Shown: in pieces, positions 38,370-48,278 of the stretch
How positions within the stretch are numbered: the stretch's first letter is position 1
Layout of the letters: every line of letters starts with the position of its first letter
Translations under genes and position numbers: made by a program
Origin: Caldilineales bacterium
GTDB taxonomy: Bacteria > Chloroflexota > Anaerolineae > Caldilineales > Caldilineaceae
Length of the DNA: 64,000 nucleotides
Reading direction: 5' to 3'
NCBI GenBank assembly: GCA_012271135.1
Contig: JAAXGZ010000152.1
Location: 18,940 to 82,939, forward strand
Notes under the pieces: model-generated
What the model was told of the DNA's origin: nothing
Databases searched by the model: none
What the model saw: the letters and a program-made list of their open reading frames with translations, nothing else

Positions 38370-39854
38370 CTACGGCTGGTCCGGAATCATCAGGTTGGCG
38401 TGCTTGTAGTTGCGCTCGATGATGTTCCAGTCCTCCCGCTGGGCCAGTTCGGCGTCGATGAACTGCTCCGCCTGTGCCATGGCATCGTCGATTTCCGTAC
38501 CGCCCACGAGAATTGGGCCAATCAAGGCATCGTTGATGCCGACGTTGTAGACCGCCGGGGTGTCGTTCACAATCCCCCACTCCACGGCTCCCGAAATCAC
38601 GTTGGCCACCTGGTCCTCCTGGACTTCGGGCAGATCGATCAGCTTGTTGTAGGGCGGAATGAAGCCGTTGCGCAGGGCCACGGTGTGCGCGACCCGATGG
38701 TCGCTGCTGTACAGGAAGTGCCAGAAGTCCCATGCCACGGCCTTCTCGGCTTCGGGCGCGAAGGGATTCACGACGGCTTCCACGGCAAACCGGATGTTGC
38801 CGTAGGCGGGTTGGAAGGTGCCGTCGAACGTCGGGATGGGGGCGGCGAACCACTCCAAATCGGGGTTGTTGCGGCGCAGGACCGAAGTGACCCAGGAGAA
38901 GTCGGCGATGATGGCCGCGGTCTCCGACGTGAAGGAATCCAGCCGACTGGGCATCTCCGGATCCACGACGCGGTCCACCTCGTGCAGGTCCTTGATGAAC
39001 TGCAGGGCGTTGCGGCTCTCCTGGTTGTTGATTTGAGTCCGCTTGCCGTCCTGAGTGAACAGGTATCGTCCCTGCTGGTAGCAGCCGTTCTTGTGGAAAG
39101 TGGGCCAGTCGGCCTGGAATCCGGCCCGCACGATTCGATCCTGGCTGTCGTACCGGGTCAGCGCCTTGGCGACCGTGCGCAGGTCGGACCACGACTTGGG
39201 CGGTTCGTCCACCGAGAAGCCTTCCTCTTCCCACAGACGCGTGTTGATGTACATGACGGGCATCATGGTGCCCATCGGGAGGAAGTGGCGGCTGCCCGGT
39301 GTGCCGGTGGGGCAGTCCATGGCACCTTCGGAGAACGCGACCCAGTTGTCGTCCAGGAACTTGCGGTTGGCCACGTGCTCCGGCATCGGATCCATCAAGC
39401 CACCGTCGCAGAACTCGGTCAGCTGTGACGTGTGCATGTGCCAGAGGGCCGGTCCCTGGCCCGCGGGCACGTTGACCGTGAGCTTGGTCCAGTACTCGCC
39501 CCAGGACTGGTTGGACACGTTGATGGTGACGTTGGGATACAGCTTCATGTATTCCTCGGCCCAGCCCAGTTCGTACTCGTACCGATCGAGGGCCCACTCC
39601 CAGTATTCGAGCGTGATCGGTTCCCCGTGGTTGATGCTGTCCTTCTGGACATAGGGGATGCCGGTGGCGGCATTGGACAGGTCGAAGACGTTGTCGGGGA
39701 CCTCAATCGTGCCGATTTCCACCACAGGGCCCATGTCGGACGGCATGTCGCCGTCTGCCTGGCCGGCGGGTGCACACGCGGCAACAGCGGCAGTGGCAGC
39801 CATGCCTGCGCCAAGACGTAGGAAGGACCTTCGGGTCAATCGCGTGTCATGCAT
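38370..39854 (-). CDS. ABC transporter extracellular solute-binding protein, lipoprotein
   Basis: LTRRSFLRLGAGMAATAAVAAC; SBP_bac_1-like. Confidence 0.9.
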   Translation of the reverse strand: MHDTRLTRRSFLRLGAGMAATAAVAACAPAGQADGDMPSDMGPVVEIGTIEVPDNVFDLSNAATGIPYVQKDSINHGEPITLEYWEWALDRYEYELGWAEEYMKLYPNVTINVSNQSWGEYWTKLTVNVPAGQGPALWHMHTSQLTEFCDGGLMDPMPEHVANRKFLDDNWVAFSEGAMDCPTGTPGSRHFLPMGTMMPVMYINTRLWEEEGFSVDEPPKSWSDLRTVAKALTRYDSQDRIVRAGFQADWPTFHKNGCYQQGRYLFTQDGKRTQINNQESRNALQFIKDLHEVDRVVDPEMPSRLDSFTSETAAIIADFSWVTSVLRRNNPDLEWFAAPIPTFDGTFQPAYGNIRFAVEAVVNPFAPEAEKAVAWDFWHFLYSSDHRVAHTVALRNGFIPPYNKLIDLPEVQEDQVANVISGAVEWGIVNDTPAVYNVGINDALIGPILVGGTEIDDAMAQAEQFIDAELAQREDWNIIERNYKHANLMIPDQP

Positions 39855-40661
39855 ACGACACTCCTGTTTTGAATGGATAGAAGTGGCGTGATCTGCGCCA
39901 CGTTGCCTAGGGCAAGTATATCCAGTCCGGCCAACCGCCTTCTTTCGGTGGTTCTCGAGACCAGGAAGCCGCGATCCGACAAGGCTTGGGTTCCGACTGT
40001 GGGCTACGTGGTTGACAAGGTCGGGCCGACGGGTGCTTGTGCCGAAGTGGTTGTTGCCGGATCACCACAAGTCGGCTGTACTGCTCCCAAAGGGAGTAAT
40101 CGCGAAGACGATCGAAGACTTCACAACGGGATCGCACCACGAAGCATTTCCGGCAGATGCCTCAACCCCCTGTAGGCCCGACTGCTCGGACCGTGCCGTA
40201 CGTATCCGATGGTATGGCATGCCCTGTCCGCAGCGTTGAATCGCGGACATGTACAGGTTTCGGCAGACTGGAGATGCCGCAAAGGAGGCGACCGTGTCGG
40301 AAACGGCAGTCCGGGACATGGGGAAAAGCCCGGTATGGGGATCCTGTTCTGACCAGACGACCGGGACGGACCGGCGTTGCGCTGCCTTTCCGATTCAGGG
40401 CATCGGCTGCCGCAGGTGTTCAATGGAGGCGGCAAACGAACCACGTGCTGCGCATGGGACGAGATGTATGCCGGGGATGGAGTGGAGGTACTCCCGCGGA
40501 GGGCAGACAATCGGGTTGACGGGCGTGGGGCAAACCATTCGGCCCTGCTGTCTTTCGGGCTGCGGCTCGGGGGACGCCTAAAGGTCAGAGACCCCCCAAG
40601 TGGAAATGTCAAATGGCCCGTGTCCGATTCGAATCGATGGCGGATCGGGCCGGTGCCGCGC

Positions 40662-41516
40662 TCAGCCCTTAACTCCCGTAAATACAATGCCTTGAATAAA
40701 ATACTTCTGGGCAAAGAAAAAAATAAGTACCACTGGCAGCATCGCCACCAGTGACGCCGCCATCAGCAGGTGCCACTCCGTGTAGTTCTGATCCTGAAAT
40801 GAGCGCAGGCCCAGGGCAATGGTGTACTTGTCGCGGGAGTGCAGGTAGATCAACGGGCCGAAGAAGTCGTTCCAGGATCCGTTGAACATGAAGATTGCCA
40901 CCGCTGCCAGGGCCGGCTTGGACAAAGGCAGTACGACGCGCCAGTAGATGCCGAAGTTGGACGCGCCGTCGATGCGGGCGGCATCGTCCAGATCCAGCGG
41001 TATCGACATGAAGAACTGGCGCAGCAGAAAGGTCAGGAACGGTCCCCCCAGCCAGTTTGGCAGCACCAGCGGCACAATGGTGTCGATCAGCTCCATGTGC
41101 TTGAAGACCACGAACTGGGGAATCATCGTCACCTGGGGCGGTAGCATCATGGTGGCCAGCATGATCAGGAACATGGCTTCCCGGCCACGCCAGCGCAGGC
41201 GGGCAAAGGCAAAGGCCACCAGCGAACAGGACACGATTTTGCCCACGACATCCAGCAGGGTGATGACCACCGTGTTCCACACGTACTTGCCAAAGGGCAC
41301 CAGCCGAAAGATGTCGGCATAGTTCTCCCAGTGGAACGTCCGGGGAATCCATTCCGGGGGCAGGGACATGACGGTCCCCAGACTCTTGAGCGAGGTGGAC
41401 AGCATCCAGGCCAACGGGATCATGAGGAAAAATCCCCCGGCCACCAGGACGAGGTGCGACAACGCGGTCTCCCATGTGGGAAGCCGCGGTCGGTTGTCAT
41501 GTGCCGAAACGGTCAT
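40662..41516 (-). CDS. sugar ABC transporter permease (MalG type)
   Basis: DDAARIDGASNFGIYWRVVLPLSKPALA. Confidence 0.93.
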   Translation of the reverse strand: MTVSAHDNRPRLPTWETALSHLVLVAGGFFLMIPLAWMLSTSLKSLGTVMSLPPEWIPRTFHWENYADIFRLVPFGKYVWNTVVITLLDVVGKIVSCSLVAFAFARLRWRGREAMFLIMLATMMLPPQVTMIPQFVVFKHMELIDTIVPLVLPNWLGGPFLTFLLRQFFMSIPLDLDDAARIDGASNFGIYWRVVLPLSKPALAAVAIFMFNGSWNDFFGPLIYLHSRDKYTIALGLRSFQDQNYTEWHLLMAASLVAMLPVVLIFFFAQKYFIQGIVFTGVKG

Positions 41517-41525
41517 CGCGGGGCT

Positions 41526-42434
41526 TCAGCGCGACTTCAGCTCACCGGCGTAGAACACCCAGAAGCCCGAGGAGCGGTATACCAGCAGGGTCAGGACCAG
41601 GATGTAGCCAAACAAAATCCAGGCCAGCACGGAGGCATAGCCCATCTTGAAGAACTGGAAGGCGTTCCGGTACAGGTACAGCACGATGAACAACGTGGCT
41701 TCGTGGGGCCCCCCGTTCGTCATGATGAGGGCCTGGGTAAAGATTTGCAGGGCCGTGATGATGCCGATGACCAGGTTGTAGAACAGCACCGGCGTAATCA
41801 TGGGCAGCGTGATGTGCCAGAAGGCGGCCCCGCGTCCCGCCCCGTCCACGCGCACCGCTTCATACAGTTCGGACGGCACCCCCTGCAGACCCGCCAGGTA
41901 GATGACGATGCCTCCCCCCACATGCCAGAGGGACATGCCGATCATCGACGTGAGAGCCCAGTCCTTGTCGCCCAGCCATCCGGGGCCGACAATGTCGAAA
42001 CGGGCGAGAAAGGAGTTGATGAGGCCGAAGTTCGGGGCGTAGATCCAGCGCCACAGCAACGCCACCGCCACACCTGACAGCACCGATGGCAGGTAGTACA
42101 CGGTGCGGTAGAACTGGAGCCCCCGGATCCGGGTGTTGAGCAGCAGCGCCACGCACAGGCCCAGCAGAATCTGCAGTGGCACGCTGACCACCGCATAGAT
42201 GGAGGTGACCTTGAGGGCCTGTCCCACCTTGGGATCGTCGGTCAGGGCCTTGTCGAAGTTGGCCCAGCCCACCCACTTGGGCTGGGTGAGCACATCGTAT
42301 TCCGTGAAGGCAAAGAAGGCGGATGCGATCATGGGCCCTACCGTGAAGAGCAGGAATCCCAGGAGCCAGGGCGACGCGAACAGCCAGCCATCCCGCTCCT
42401 CGCGTCGCCTCATCGGGCTGGATGGCGGGATCAT
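41526..42434 (-). CDS. sugar ABC transporter permease (MalF type)
   Basis: YEAVRVDGAGRGAAFWHITLPMI; ATG at 42434 preferred over 42470 GTG inside the hairpin. Confidence 0.92.
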   Translation of the reverse strand: MIPPSSPMRRREERDGWLFASPWLLGFLLFTVGPMIASAFFAFTEYDVLTQPKWVGWANFDKALTDDPKVGQALKVTSIYAVVSVPLQILLGLCVALLLNTRIRGLQFYRTVYYLPSVLSGVAVALLWRWIYAPNFGLINSFLARFDIVGPGWLGDKDWALTSMIGMSLWHVGGGIVIYLAGLQGVPSELYEAVRVDGAGRGAAFWHITLPMITPVLFYNLVIGIITALQIFTQALIMTNGGPHEATLFIVLYLYRNAFQFFKMGYASVLAWILFGYILVLTLLVYRSSGFWVFYAGELKSR

Positions 42435-42458
42435 GGATGGCAGGTCATGTGGAGCAAA

Positions 42459-42489
42459 GAGTGGCCGCACAATCGTTGTGCGGCCACTC
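42459..42489 (-). promoter_or_regulatory. intergenic hairpin between SBP and permease genes
   Basis: GAGTGGCCGCACAA-TCG-TTGTGCGGCCACTC, perfect 14-bp stem. Confidence 0.9.
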
Positions 42490-42524
42490 CTCCCGCGCAG
42501 GGCATGGATGGATGCGGAACGGGG

Positions 42525-43850
42525 TCAGCCGATGATCCCGTTGATTTCCGCAGTCAGGTCGGTAGCCAGTTGGGCGGCGGGTTTGGAGCCGTCCCACAGG
42601 GAATCCAGGCCGGTGGTAATCGCCTGCACGATTTCGGATTCATTGGGATGCGCCGGCCAGGCACGGCCCTCGCCCCGGAGCAGCATCTCGGGGAAGACAT
42701 TGTTGACGGCGTGGCTGTTGCACCGTTCGCATTCGTAGTTCTTGTACCAGTCCTGCTCCACCAGTGACTTGCGGGACGGATGGGCGTACCCCCGGCTGAT
42801 GCGCAGGCGCTGCCCTTCGGGGCTGCAAATCCAGGCGGCCAGGAGATAGGCTTCGTCGGGCACCTCGGAACCGGACCAGATTGAAGTCCAACCGATCAGC
42901 AGGCGGGTCAGGCGACTGCCGTTGTTGCTGAGGGGCAGCGGGGCAGCGTCAAACTGGAAATCCTCGATGGAACGCAGGCCACCCAGACAGCCGCGCACAC
43001 ACCAGAAGGAACCGAGCGTTCCGGACGTGAAGCGATCGAACATGCCGAGCTCGCTCAGGGCTTCGGGTCCGGGAGCGCTGCCGTCGTCGACCACCAGGCC
43101 CTGCATCCATTCCAGGGCCTCAATGGCTTCGTCGCTGTCCAGCAGGCACTGCGTACCGTCCTCGTTGAGGATTTCGCCCCCGTTGCTCCAGATGGTGCCC
43201 AGCCAATTGGGATGGCCGATGCCGTAGTGTGTGGTAATGGAACCGTCGACCTGGGTCAATGCGGTTCCCGCGGCCGACATGTCGGACCAGGTGGTGTCCC
43301 AGTCGGGGTAGGGCAACCCGGCTTCGTCATACAGATCGGCGTTGTACCAAATGCCTTCCGGCGCGCCGTCGTTGGGCAGGGCCAGGAGCTGTCCCTTGAT
43401 GATGCAGGCGTTGACATGGGCATCGAAGAAATCGTCGAAGACGGTCTCGTCGGGATGCTGCGCCACATAGTCGTCCAGCGGGACGTAGACATCCTTTTCC
43501 GCCAGCGAACCGAAATATCCAAACAGGGTCTTGAAGGTGTCCGGAGCCGTGCCACCGGACAGCATGGTCAACAGCTTGTCGTTGTAGGCCTGGCCGTAGC
43601 CCGTTCCTGCCGGCGTGTACTGGCCGTCAATCTCGGGATACCGGTTGTTGAATTCCTCGAACACCGGTGCGAAGTCGGCATCTTCATTGGTGCTTCCGGG
43701 CACCATGAAGGTTACGGTGACGGGTTCGGGCATGGCCGCTTCTTCTGCGGACGGTGCCGCGACCGGTACGCAGGCCGCAAGCAGGCCGGTGGACACACCC
43801 AGCCCAGTCATCTGCAGAAATGTGCGACGCGTAAATTTACCTTTGCTCAT
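42525..43850 (-). CDS. ABC transporter extracellular solute-binding protein, lipoprotein
   Basis: FTRRTFLQMTGLGVSTGLLAAC; SBP_bac_1-like. Confidence 0.9.
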   Translation of the reverse strand: MSKGKFTRRTFLQMTGLGVSTGLLAACVPVAAPSAEEAAMPEPVTVTFMVPGSTNEDADFAPVFEEFNNRYPEIDGQYTPAGTGYGQAYNDKLLTMLSGGTAPDTFKTLFGYFGSLAEKDVYVPLDDYVAQHPDETVFDDFFDAHVNACIIKGQLLALPNDGAPEGIWYNADLYDEAGLPYPDWDTTWSDMSAAGTALTQVDGSITTHYGIGHPNWLGTIWSNGGEILNEDGTQCLLDSDEAIEALEWMQGLVVDDGSAPGPEALSELGMFDRFTSGTLGSFWCVRGCLGGLRSIEDFQFDAAPLPLSNNGSRLTRLLIGWTSIWSGSEVPDEAYLLAAWICSPEGQRLRISRGYAHPSRKSLVEQDWYKNYECERCNSHAVNNVFPEMLLRGEGRAWPAHPNESEIVQAITTGLDSLWDGSKPAAQLATDLTAEINGIIG

Positions 43851-44035
43851 GTCATTGTCTCCAGTTTGGCGGCGAACCATGGACAGAGCCCGATTGACCA
43901 GGAGCAAGGCACACCTCGCAGTGGGCAGCCGAGCGGGGTTGAATTCTACCCAACCCCGGGAATCGGCCAATCGCGTCAGTCAGGGCTCACTACGGTGCGT
44001 CCGACGGCCGGTTCCCGAGTGTAGTTGGCCAGCGT

Positions 44036-45775
44036 TCACCATCCGGCTGCGTAGGCCGTGGTCCGTGGGTCTGCGCCTCCGGTGAGAATGCCCGACTCGG
44101 AATCCACGGTGATGGCACACACGCGGCTGACCATTCCGCTCCAATCACCATCTTCTTCCAATAGGTGTCCCCGGTCCCGCAGGGTGGATCTGGCCTCTTC
44201 CGCAATCCGCGTCTCCACGGTCACCACGCCTTCGCGCGTGATGTGGGGCCAAAACGAATTTGGGAAGCTGTGGGTGATGACCCGCGGGGCTTCAATGGCG
44301 GATTGCGGATCCATGCCGAATTCAACGATGTTGAGAAAGACCTGGAGCATGCCCTGCACCTGGGCGTCGCCACCGGGACATCCAAAGGGCATGTAGGGTC
44401 GGCCGTTGCGCAGTACCAAGGCCGGATTGGGGGTTAGGCGAGGACGTTTGCCCGGCATGAGGGACGAAGCGTGATCGGGGTCCAACCAACTCTGGGTGCC
44501 CCTGTGGGATATCGGGAAGCCTAGTCCCGGCACCACCGCAGCCCCTCCGACGCCGTCGGAGGGAGTGGCGGAAAAGGCATTGCCCTGTCCGTCCACTACA
44601 CAGAGATAGGTGGTGTCGCTCTCCCAAGGTAGATTTCTGTCCGCACTGGAGTTTCCTGACGAAGCCTCCCGGGCAGGGGCATCCTGCTTGTCGGGTTCGA
44701 AGAGCCAGGGATCGCCGCACGGCGGCATGGAAGGCGCCGCTTGGCGGGGATCAATCCGTTGCCGGCGCATGTCGGCGTATTCAGCATGCAACAGTCCCTG
44801 CATGGGCACGTTCACGAAGCCGGGATCGCCAAAATAGGCATCGCGGTCGGCAAAGGCCAGCTTGAGTGTTTCCAGCAGAACATGCAGATAGTCCCCGGAG
44901 TTGTGCCCCATCGCCCTGAGTTCCAGGCCTTCCAGCACGTTCAGGGCCATCAGGAGTGAAGGACCTTGACACCAGGGTCCGCAACTGTTGACTTCCAGAT
45001 CCCGATAGCGGATGGTTTCGGGTGCTTCCACCAACACTGTGAAGTCCGCCAAATCCTCATAGGTCAGCAGGCTTCCCTGCCGTTGGTGAAACTCGGCAAT
45101 CTCCCGCGCGATATCTCCCTTGTAAATCAGATCGCGAGCCGCGCGGATGCCCTTTGTGCGAGCACCGGCTTGGTTGTGCTCCGCATCGATCATGCGCTGG
45201 AACGTATTGGCCAAATCAGGTTGCGGGAACAGTTGGCCTACCGGCACGGGCTCCCCTACCGGTAGGAATGTGGACGCCGTTGTGGCATAGGTGCGGAAGG
45301 AAGGGCCCTGGAGCGCCTTGTGGAACCGTTCATCCACCGGCCTGCCATCCTGGGCCAACTCCAGGGCTGGTTGCACCACCTCCTCGAAGGTCATGGTTCC
45401 CCACCGGGCCAGGGCACTCAGCCAGGCATCCGGAGCCGCGGGCGTTACCGTCCGCGGCAGGCCTTCGGGCATGTCGCCGTCGTGGTGTTCCATGAAGTGC
45501 TGAATGCTGGCGGCCTTGGGCCAGCGGCCCAGACCACTGATCGTTTCCACGGGCTTGCCATTGCCGGGGCCGAACATGATGGGTGCTACGCCGCCGAAGT
45601 TCGCCGATTCCGGCACAACCACATTGAGGCACAGGCCGGCGGCCACGCCGGCATCGGCAGCATTGCCCCCTTGCTCCAGAATCCGCAGGCCAGCCATGGT
45701 GGCCAGATTGTGATCGGTGGAGATGAGGTGGCCTCTGCTGCGGAACGGGGGACGTGTGGTTTCCATGGGCTTCAC
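44036..45775 (-). CDS. gamma-glutamyltransferase family protein
   Basis: GNAADAGVAAGLCLNVVVPESANFGG, DTTYLCVVDGQGNAFSATPSDG, PFGCPGGDAQ. Confidence 0.92.
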   Translation of the reverse strand: MKPMETTRPPFRSRGHLISTDHNLATMAGLRILEQGGNAADAGVAAGLCLNVVVPESANFGGVAPIMFGPGNGKPVETISGLGRWPKAASIQHFMEHHDGDMPEGLPRTVTPAAPDAWLSALARWGTMTFEEVVQPALELAQDGRPVDERFHKALQGPSFRTYATTASTFLPVGEPVPVGQLFPQPDLANTFQRMIDAEHNQAGARTKGIRAARDLIYKGDIAREIAEFHQRQGSLLTYEDLADFTVLVEAPETIRYRDLEVNSCGPWCQGPSLLMALNVLEGLELRAMGHNSGDYLHVLLETLKLAFADRDAYFGDPGFVNVPMQGLLHAEYADMRRQRIDPRQAAPSMPPCGDPWLFEPDKQDAPAREASSGNSSADRNLPWESDTTYLCVVDGQGNAFSATPSDGVGGAAVVPGLGFPISHRGTQSWLDPDHASSLMPGKRPRLTPNPALVLRNGRPYMPFGCPGGDAQVQGMLQVFLNIVEFGMDPQSAIEAPRVITHSFPNSFWPHITREGVVTVETRIAEEARSTLRDRGHLLEEDGDWSGMVSRVCAITVDSESGILTGGADPRTTAYAAGW

Positions 45776-46064
45776 ATTGGCTTGCTTCGCTTGTTAATAC
45801 GGAGACAGTGTAGAGGGCTCCGGAACCTGTCTGGAACCGAACGCAGAGCACGGCTTGGACCGTGTTCCCGGTCGGCATCCTGCTCGCGGGTGGATTCCCG
45901 TTGGTCAATGGTCGATTTGAGGCCGACTTCGCTTGCCAAACAGTCCATGTGGCACTTTTTTTGAAGTATGTCCCAAGCTTGTGCCTCAGTCTCTCCGTGC
46001 GGCAGTATTGGGTATCGTGGAAGGTTTCCGAATTCGGCCCTGCAAGGATCCTGGGAAGAACAAA

Positions 46065-46982
46065 ATGGCTCTCACAACAAAACTCATCCGGCTGGTTTTG
46101 ACGGCCAGTCTGCTGTTGGTTGCCTGTTCGTGCACGTTGGTGGTTCCCCCGCCGACGGGCACCCCCACCGCCCTGAAACTTGGGTTGCTGCTCAATTACA
46201 CGGGCTCGCCGGAAGCGTCCGCGGATCGGGAACGGGCCTTCAACCTAGCGATCAGCCACGCCAACGCCGGTGGCGGTGTGCTTGGACAATCGGTGACCGG
46301 GATCACGGCGGATGCCACCTCCGATCCACAGGCTGCCGTGGCTGCCGCTCGCCACCTGATCGAGGTTGAGGGTGTCCATGCCATCGTCGGCCCAAACGCC
46401 AGCGCGGCCGCGTTGCCGATCGCGGAAACCGTGGCTGGCCCAGCAGGTATCCCGGTGATCAGTCCCTCCGCCACCTCGCCCCAACTCTCGACGGTTTCCG
46501 ACAACGATTTCTTCTTCCGTACGGCTCTCTCCGACGCCATCCAGGGGCTGGTCCTGGCCTCGCTGACCCGGGAGCGCGGGTTCGACAGTGTCGGGTTCAT
46601 TTACGTCGATGACGCCTACGGGCAGGGACTGGCTGTTGCCTTTGCCCGAGTGTGGGACGGAAGGTTGCGGTCCGTTGCCTTGGACGTGAACCAGACAACC
46701 CATCTCGAGGCGTTGCGGGAGAGTGCCGGGAGCGATGCCCAAGCACTGGTGGTAGTAGCGCATGAGGATCAAGCCCTGGCCCTCATCCGGACGGCTCTGG
46801 ACGAGAGCCTCTTTGATCAATTCGTCTTTGGCGACGCAGCCAAGCGCTTGCGTCTGGTACAAGAGATCGGGGGAGCCCACTTGGGCGGCATGTATGGCAC
46901 TGCCGGGGCGTCGGCTCCTGACAATGACGCGACCCCGGAATGGGAAGCCGCCTTCATCATCGGTTCAGCCAGTGAGGGGTGA
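46065..46982 (+). CDS. ABC transporter periplasmic-binding lipoprotein (LivK/type I receptor family), apparently C-terminally truncated
   Basis: LLVACSC lipobox, KLGLLLNYTGSPEASADRERAFNLAISHANAGGG; stops after EWEAAFIIGSASEG. Confidence 0.8.
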   Translation: MALTTKLIRLVLTASLLLVACSCTLVVPPPTGTPTALKLGLLLNYTGSPEASADRERAFNLAISHANAGGGVLGQSVTGITADATSDPQAAVAAARHLIEVEGVHAIVGPNASAAALPIAETVAGPAGIPVISPSATSPQLSTVSDNDFFFRTALSDAIQGLVLASLTRERGFDSVGFIYVDDAYGQGLAVAFARVWDGRLRSVALDVNQTTHLEALRESAGSDAQALVVVAHEDQALALIRTALDESLFDQFVFGDAAKRLRLVQEIGGAHLGGMYGTAGASAPDNDATPEWEAAFIIGSASEG

Positions 46983-47074
46983 CAAGATCACCGGGCCGGG
47001 TTCCGGATGCACCTTGGTCAATCCTCGGACAGCATGCCGGCGGATATCCGCCGACGGCGCAACAGCCTCGGGTT

Positions 47075-48226
47075 CTACCGCCGGGCGGTCCGGCGGGGAC
47101 GAGGGTCGACGGGAGGGGAATCGGTCTTCAGCCACGACACGCGCAACACATATCGGTGGCAGCCTTCCACAAAGAGCAGCATGCCGCCTCCCACCGCGAG
47201 GGCCATGGAGGCATTGAAGGGCAGCCATATGCTCAGGAGGCCCGTGGCGCACACCAGCACCGTGCTGCCTGTTCGCAGACCCACGCCGGACAGGACAGCC
47301 AGCAAGGATACCCCGGCCACCACCGCCAGGGATTGCGCGGGCAGGCCATCCAAGGGAACCACCGGCTCGACCAGCATGGTCATGCCACCCAGCACCGTCA
47401 CGGGGCGCAGCGAAACCGGGAGCCAGCTGCGAATCACATAACGAGCCCGTTGCCAGCGTTGGTTGAAGGTGCCGTCGGTTGTCCAGGTACCGGTCATCCA
47501 AAGCCAGTCGCGGCCAAAACCGGCTGCGACCAGCAGGGCCACAATCCAGGCACCCAGCTCGATCAGCTGCCTGTCGGTGCCCGGCCAGACACATCCCACC
47601 ATCAGGATGCTTTGCCAGGCCGCGGCCCGGCGGCGGCTGTCGCTGGCCGGCCAGGGATGGTTGGTCAGGCCGTTGCGCACACGCAGTGCCTGTCCCGCCA
47701 CGAACAGCGGCCTCAGCAGGGCCACCCCCAAGTACCAGGGTGGCAGCAGGTGCCACAGGGCACCGAGCAGGGAAACCACGAACAGGCCCGCACTGTCCGT
47801 CTCGATGTCCAGCCGTTCGCCCAGCAGGGACACCTTGTTGGTGCGCCGGGCCAGCCAACCATCCGTTAGATCCAGCAGCATGAACACGACCACGAGCAAC
47901 GTCGCCGCGGCCCGAGCCTGCGGCCATGCCCCGTTGACAAACGGCGGGATCAGGCCCGCCAGCAACGCCAGGACCAGGCCGCGCAGAACGGACATGGTGT
48001 TCCCAGGCCCCAGTCCCGTAAACGGTGCATCGGGCTGCCCCACCGGATGGTTGGCGTCCAGGTTGAACCACAGAATCGCCAGGATGGCTGTGAGGACGCC
48101 TGCGGCCACTACGGCACGCAGCCACAGGCCCGAGCCGTCCATGGTCCCGAGATAGGCGGTTCCGGCGGCGATCGCGGAGAGGCCGGCGACAAATAGGACC
48201 AGGGCCTGCTGGCGCGATGTATTCAT
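47075..48226 (-). CDS. CDP-alcohol phosphatidyltransferase family membrane protein
   Basis: DLTDGWLARRTNKVSLLGERLDIETD matches D(x)2DG(x)2AR(x)8G(x)3D(x)3D. Confidence 0.9.
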   Translation of the reverse strand: MNTSRQQALVLFVAGLSAIAAGTAYLGTMDGSGLWLRAVVAAGVLTAILAILWFNLDANHPVGQPDAPFTGLGPGNTMSVLRGLVLALLAGLIPPFVNGAWPQARAAATLLVVVFMLLDLTDGWLARRTNKVSLLGERLDIETDSAGLFVVSLLGALWHLLPPWYLGVALLRPLFVAGQALRVRNGLTNHPWPASDSRRRAAAWQSILMVGCVWPGTDRQLIELGAWIVALLVAAGFGRDWLWMTGTWTTDGTFNQRWQRARYVIRSWLPVSLRPVTVLGGMTMLVEPVVPLDGLPAQSLAVVAGVSLLAVLSGVGLRTGSTVLVCATGLLSIWLPFNASMALAVGGGMLLFVEGCHRYVLRVSWLKTDSPPVDPRPRRTARR

Positions 48227-48259
48227 GCCGCAGGCCGGTCGGCCGTCCGGCCTGCGGCA
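48226..48259 (-). repeat. 13-bp stem hairpin overlapping the CDP-alcohol transferase start codon
   Basis: TGCCGCAGGCCGG-TCGGCCGT-CCGGCCTGCGGCA. Confidence 0.9.
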
Positions 48260-48278
48260 CTGGTCGGCCTTGGTCTTC

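Noticed and set aside
38370-39597. Upstream part of the 750-aa track ORF (37345..39597)
   Set aside because: Only the 3' portion is the MalF permease; the rest is an off-frame reading of the SBP gene
40000-40660. Possible gene(s) between SBP 38370 and permease 40662
   Set aside because: ORFs are short, overlapping and without recognisable motifs; left unannotated
46965-48260. 431-aa minus ORF overlapping the CDP-alcohol transferase
   Set aside because: Off-frame; the 47075..48226 frame carries the exact family motif and TM segments
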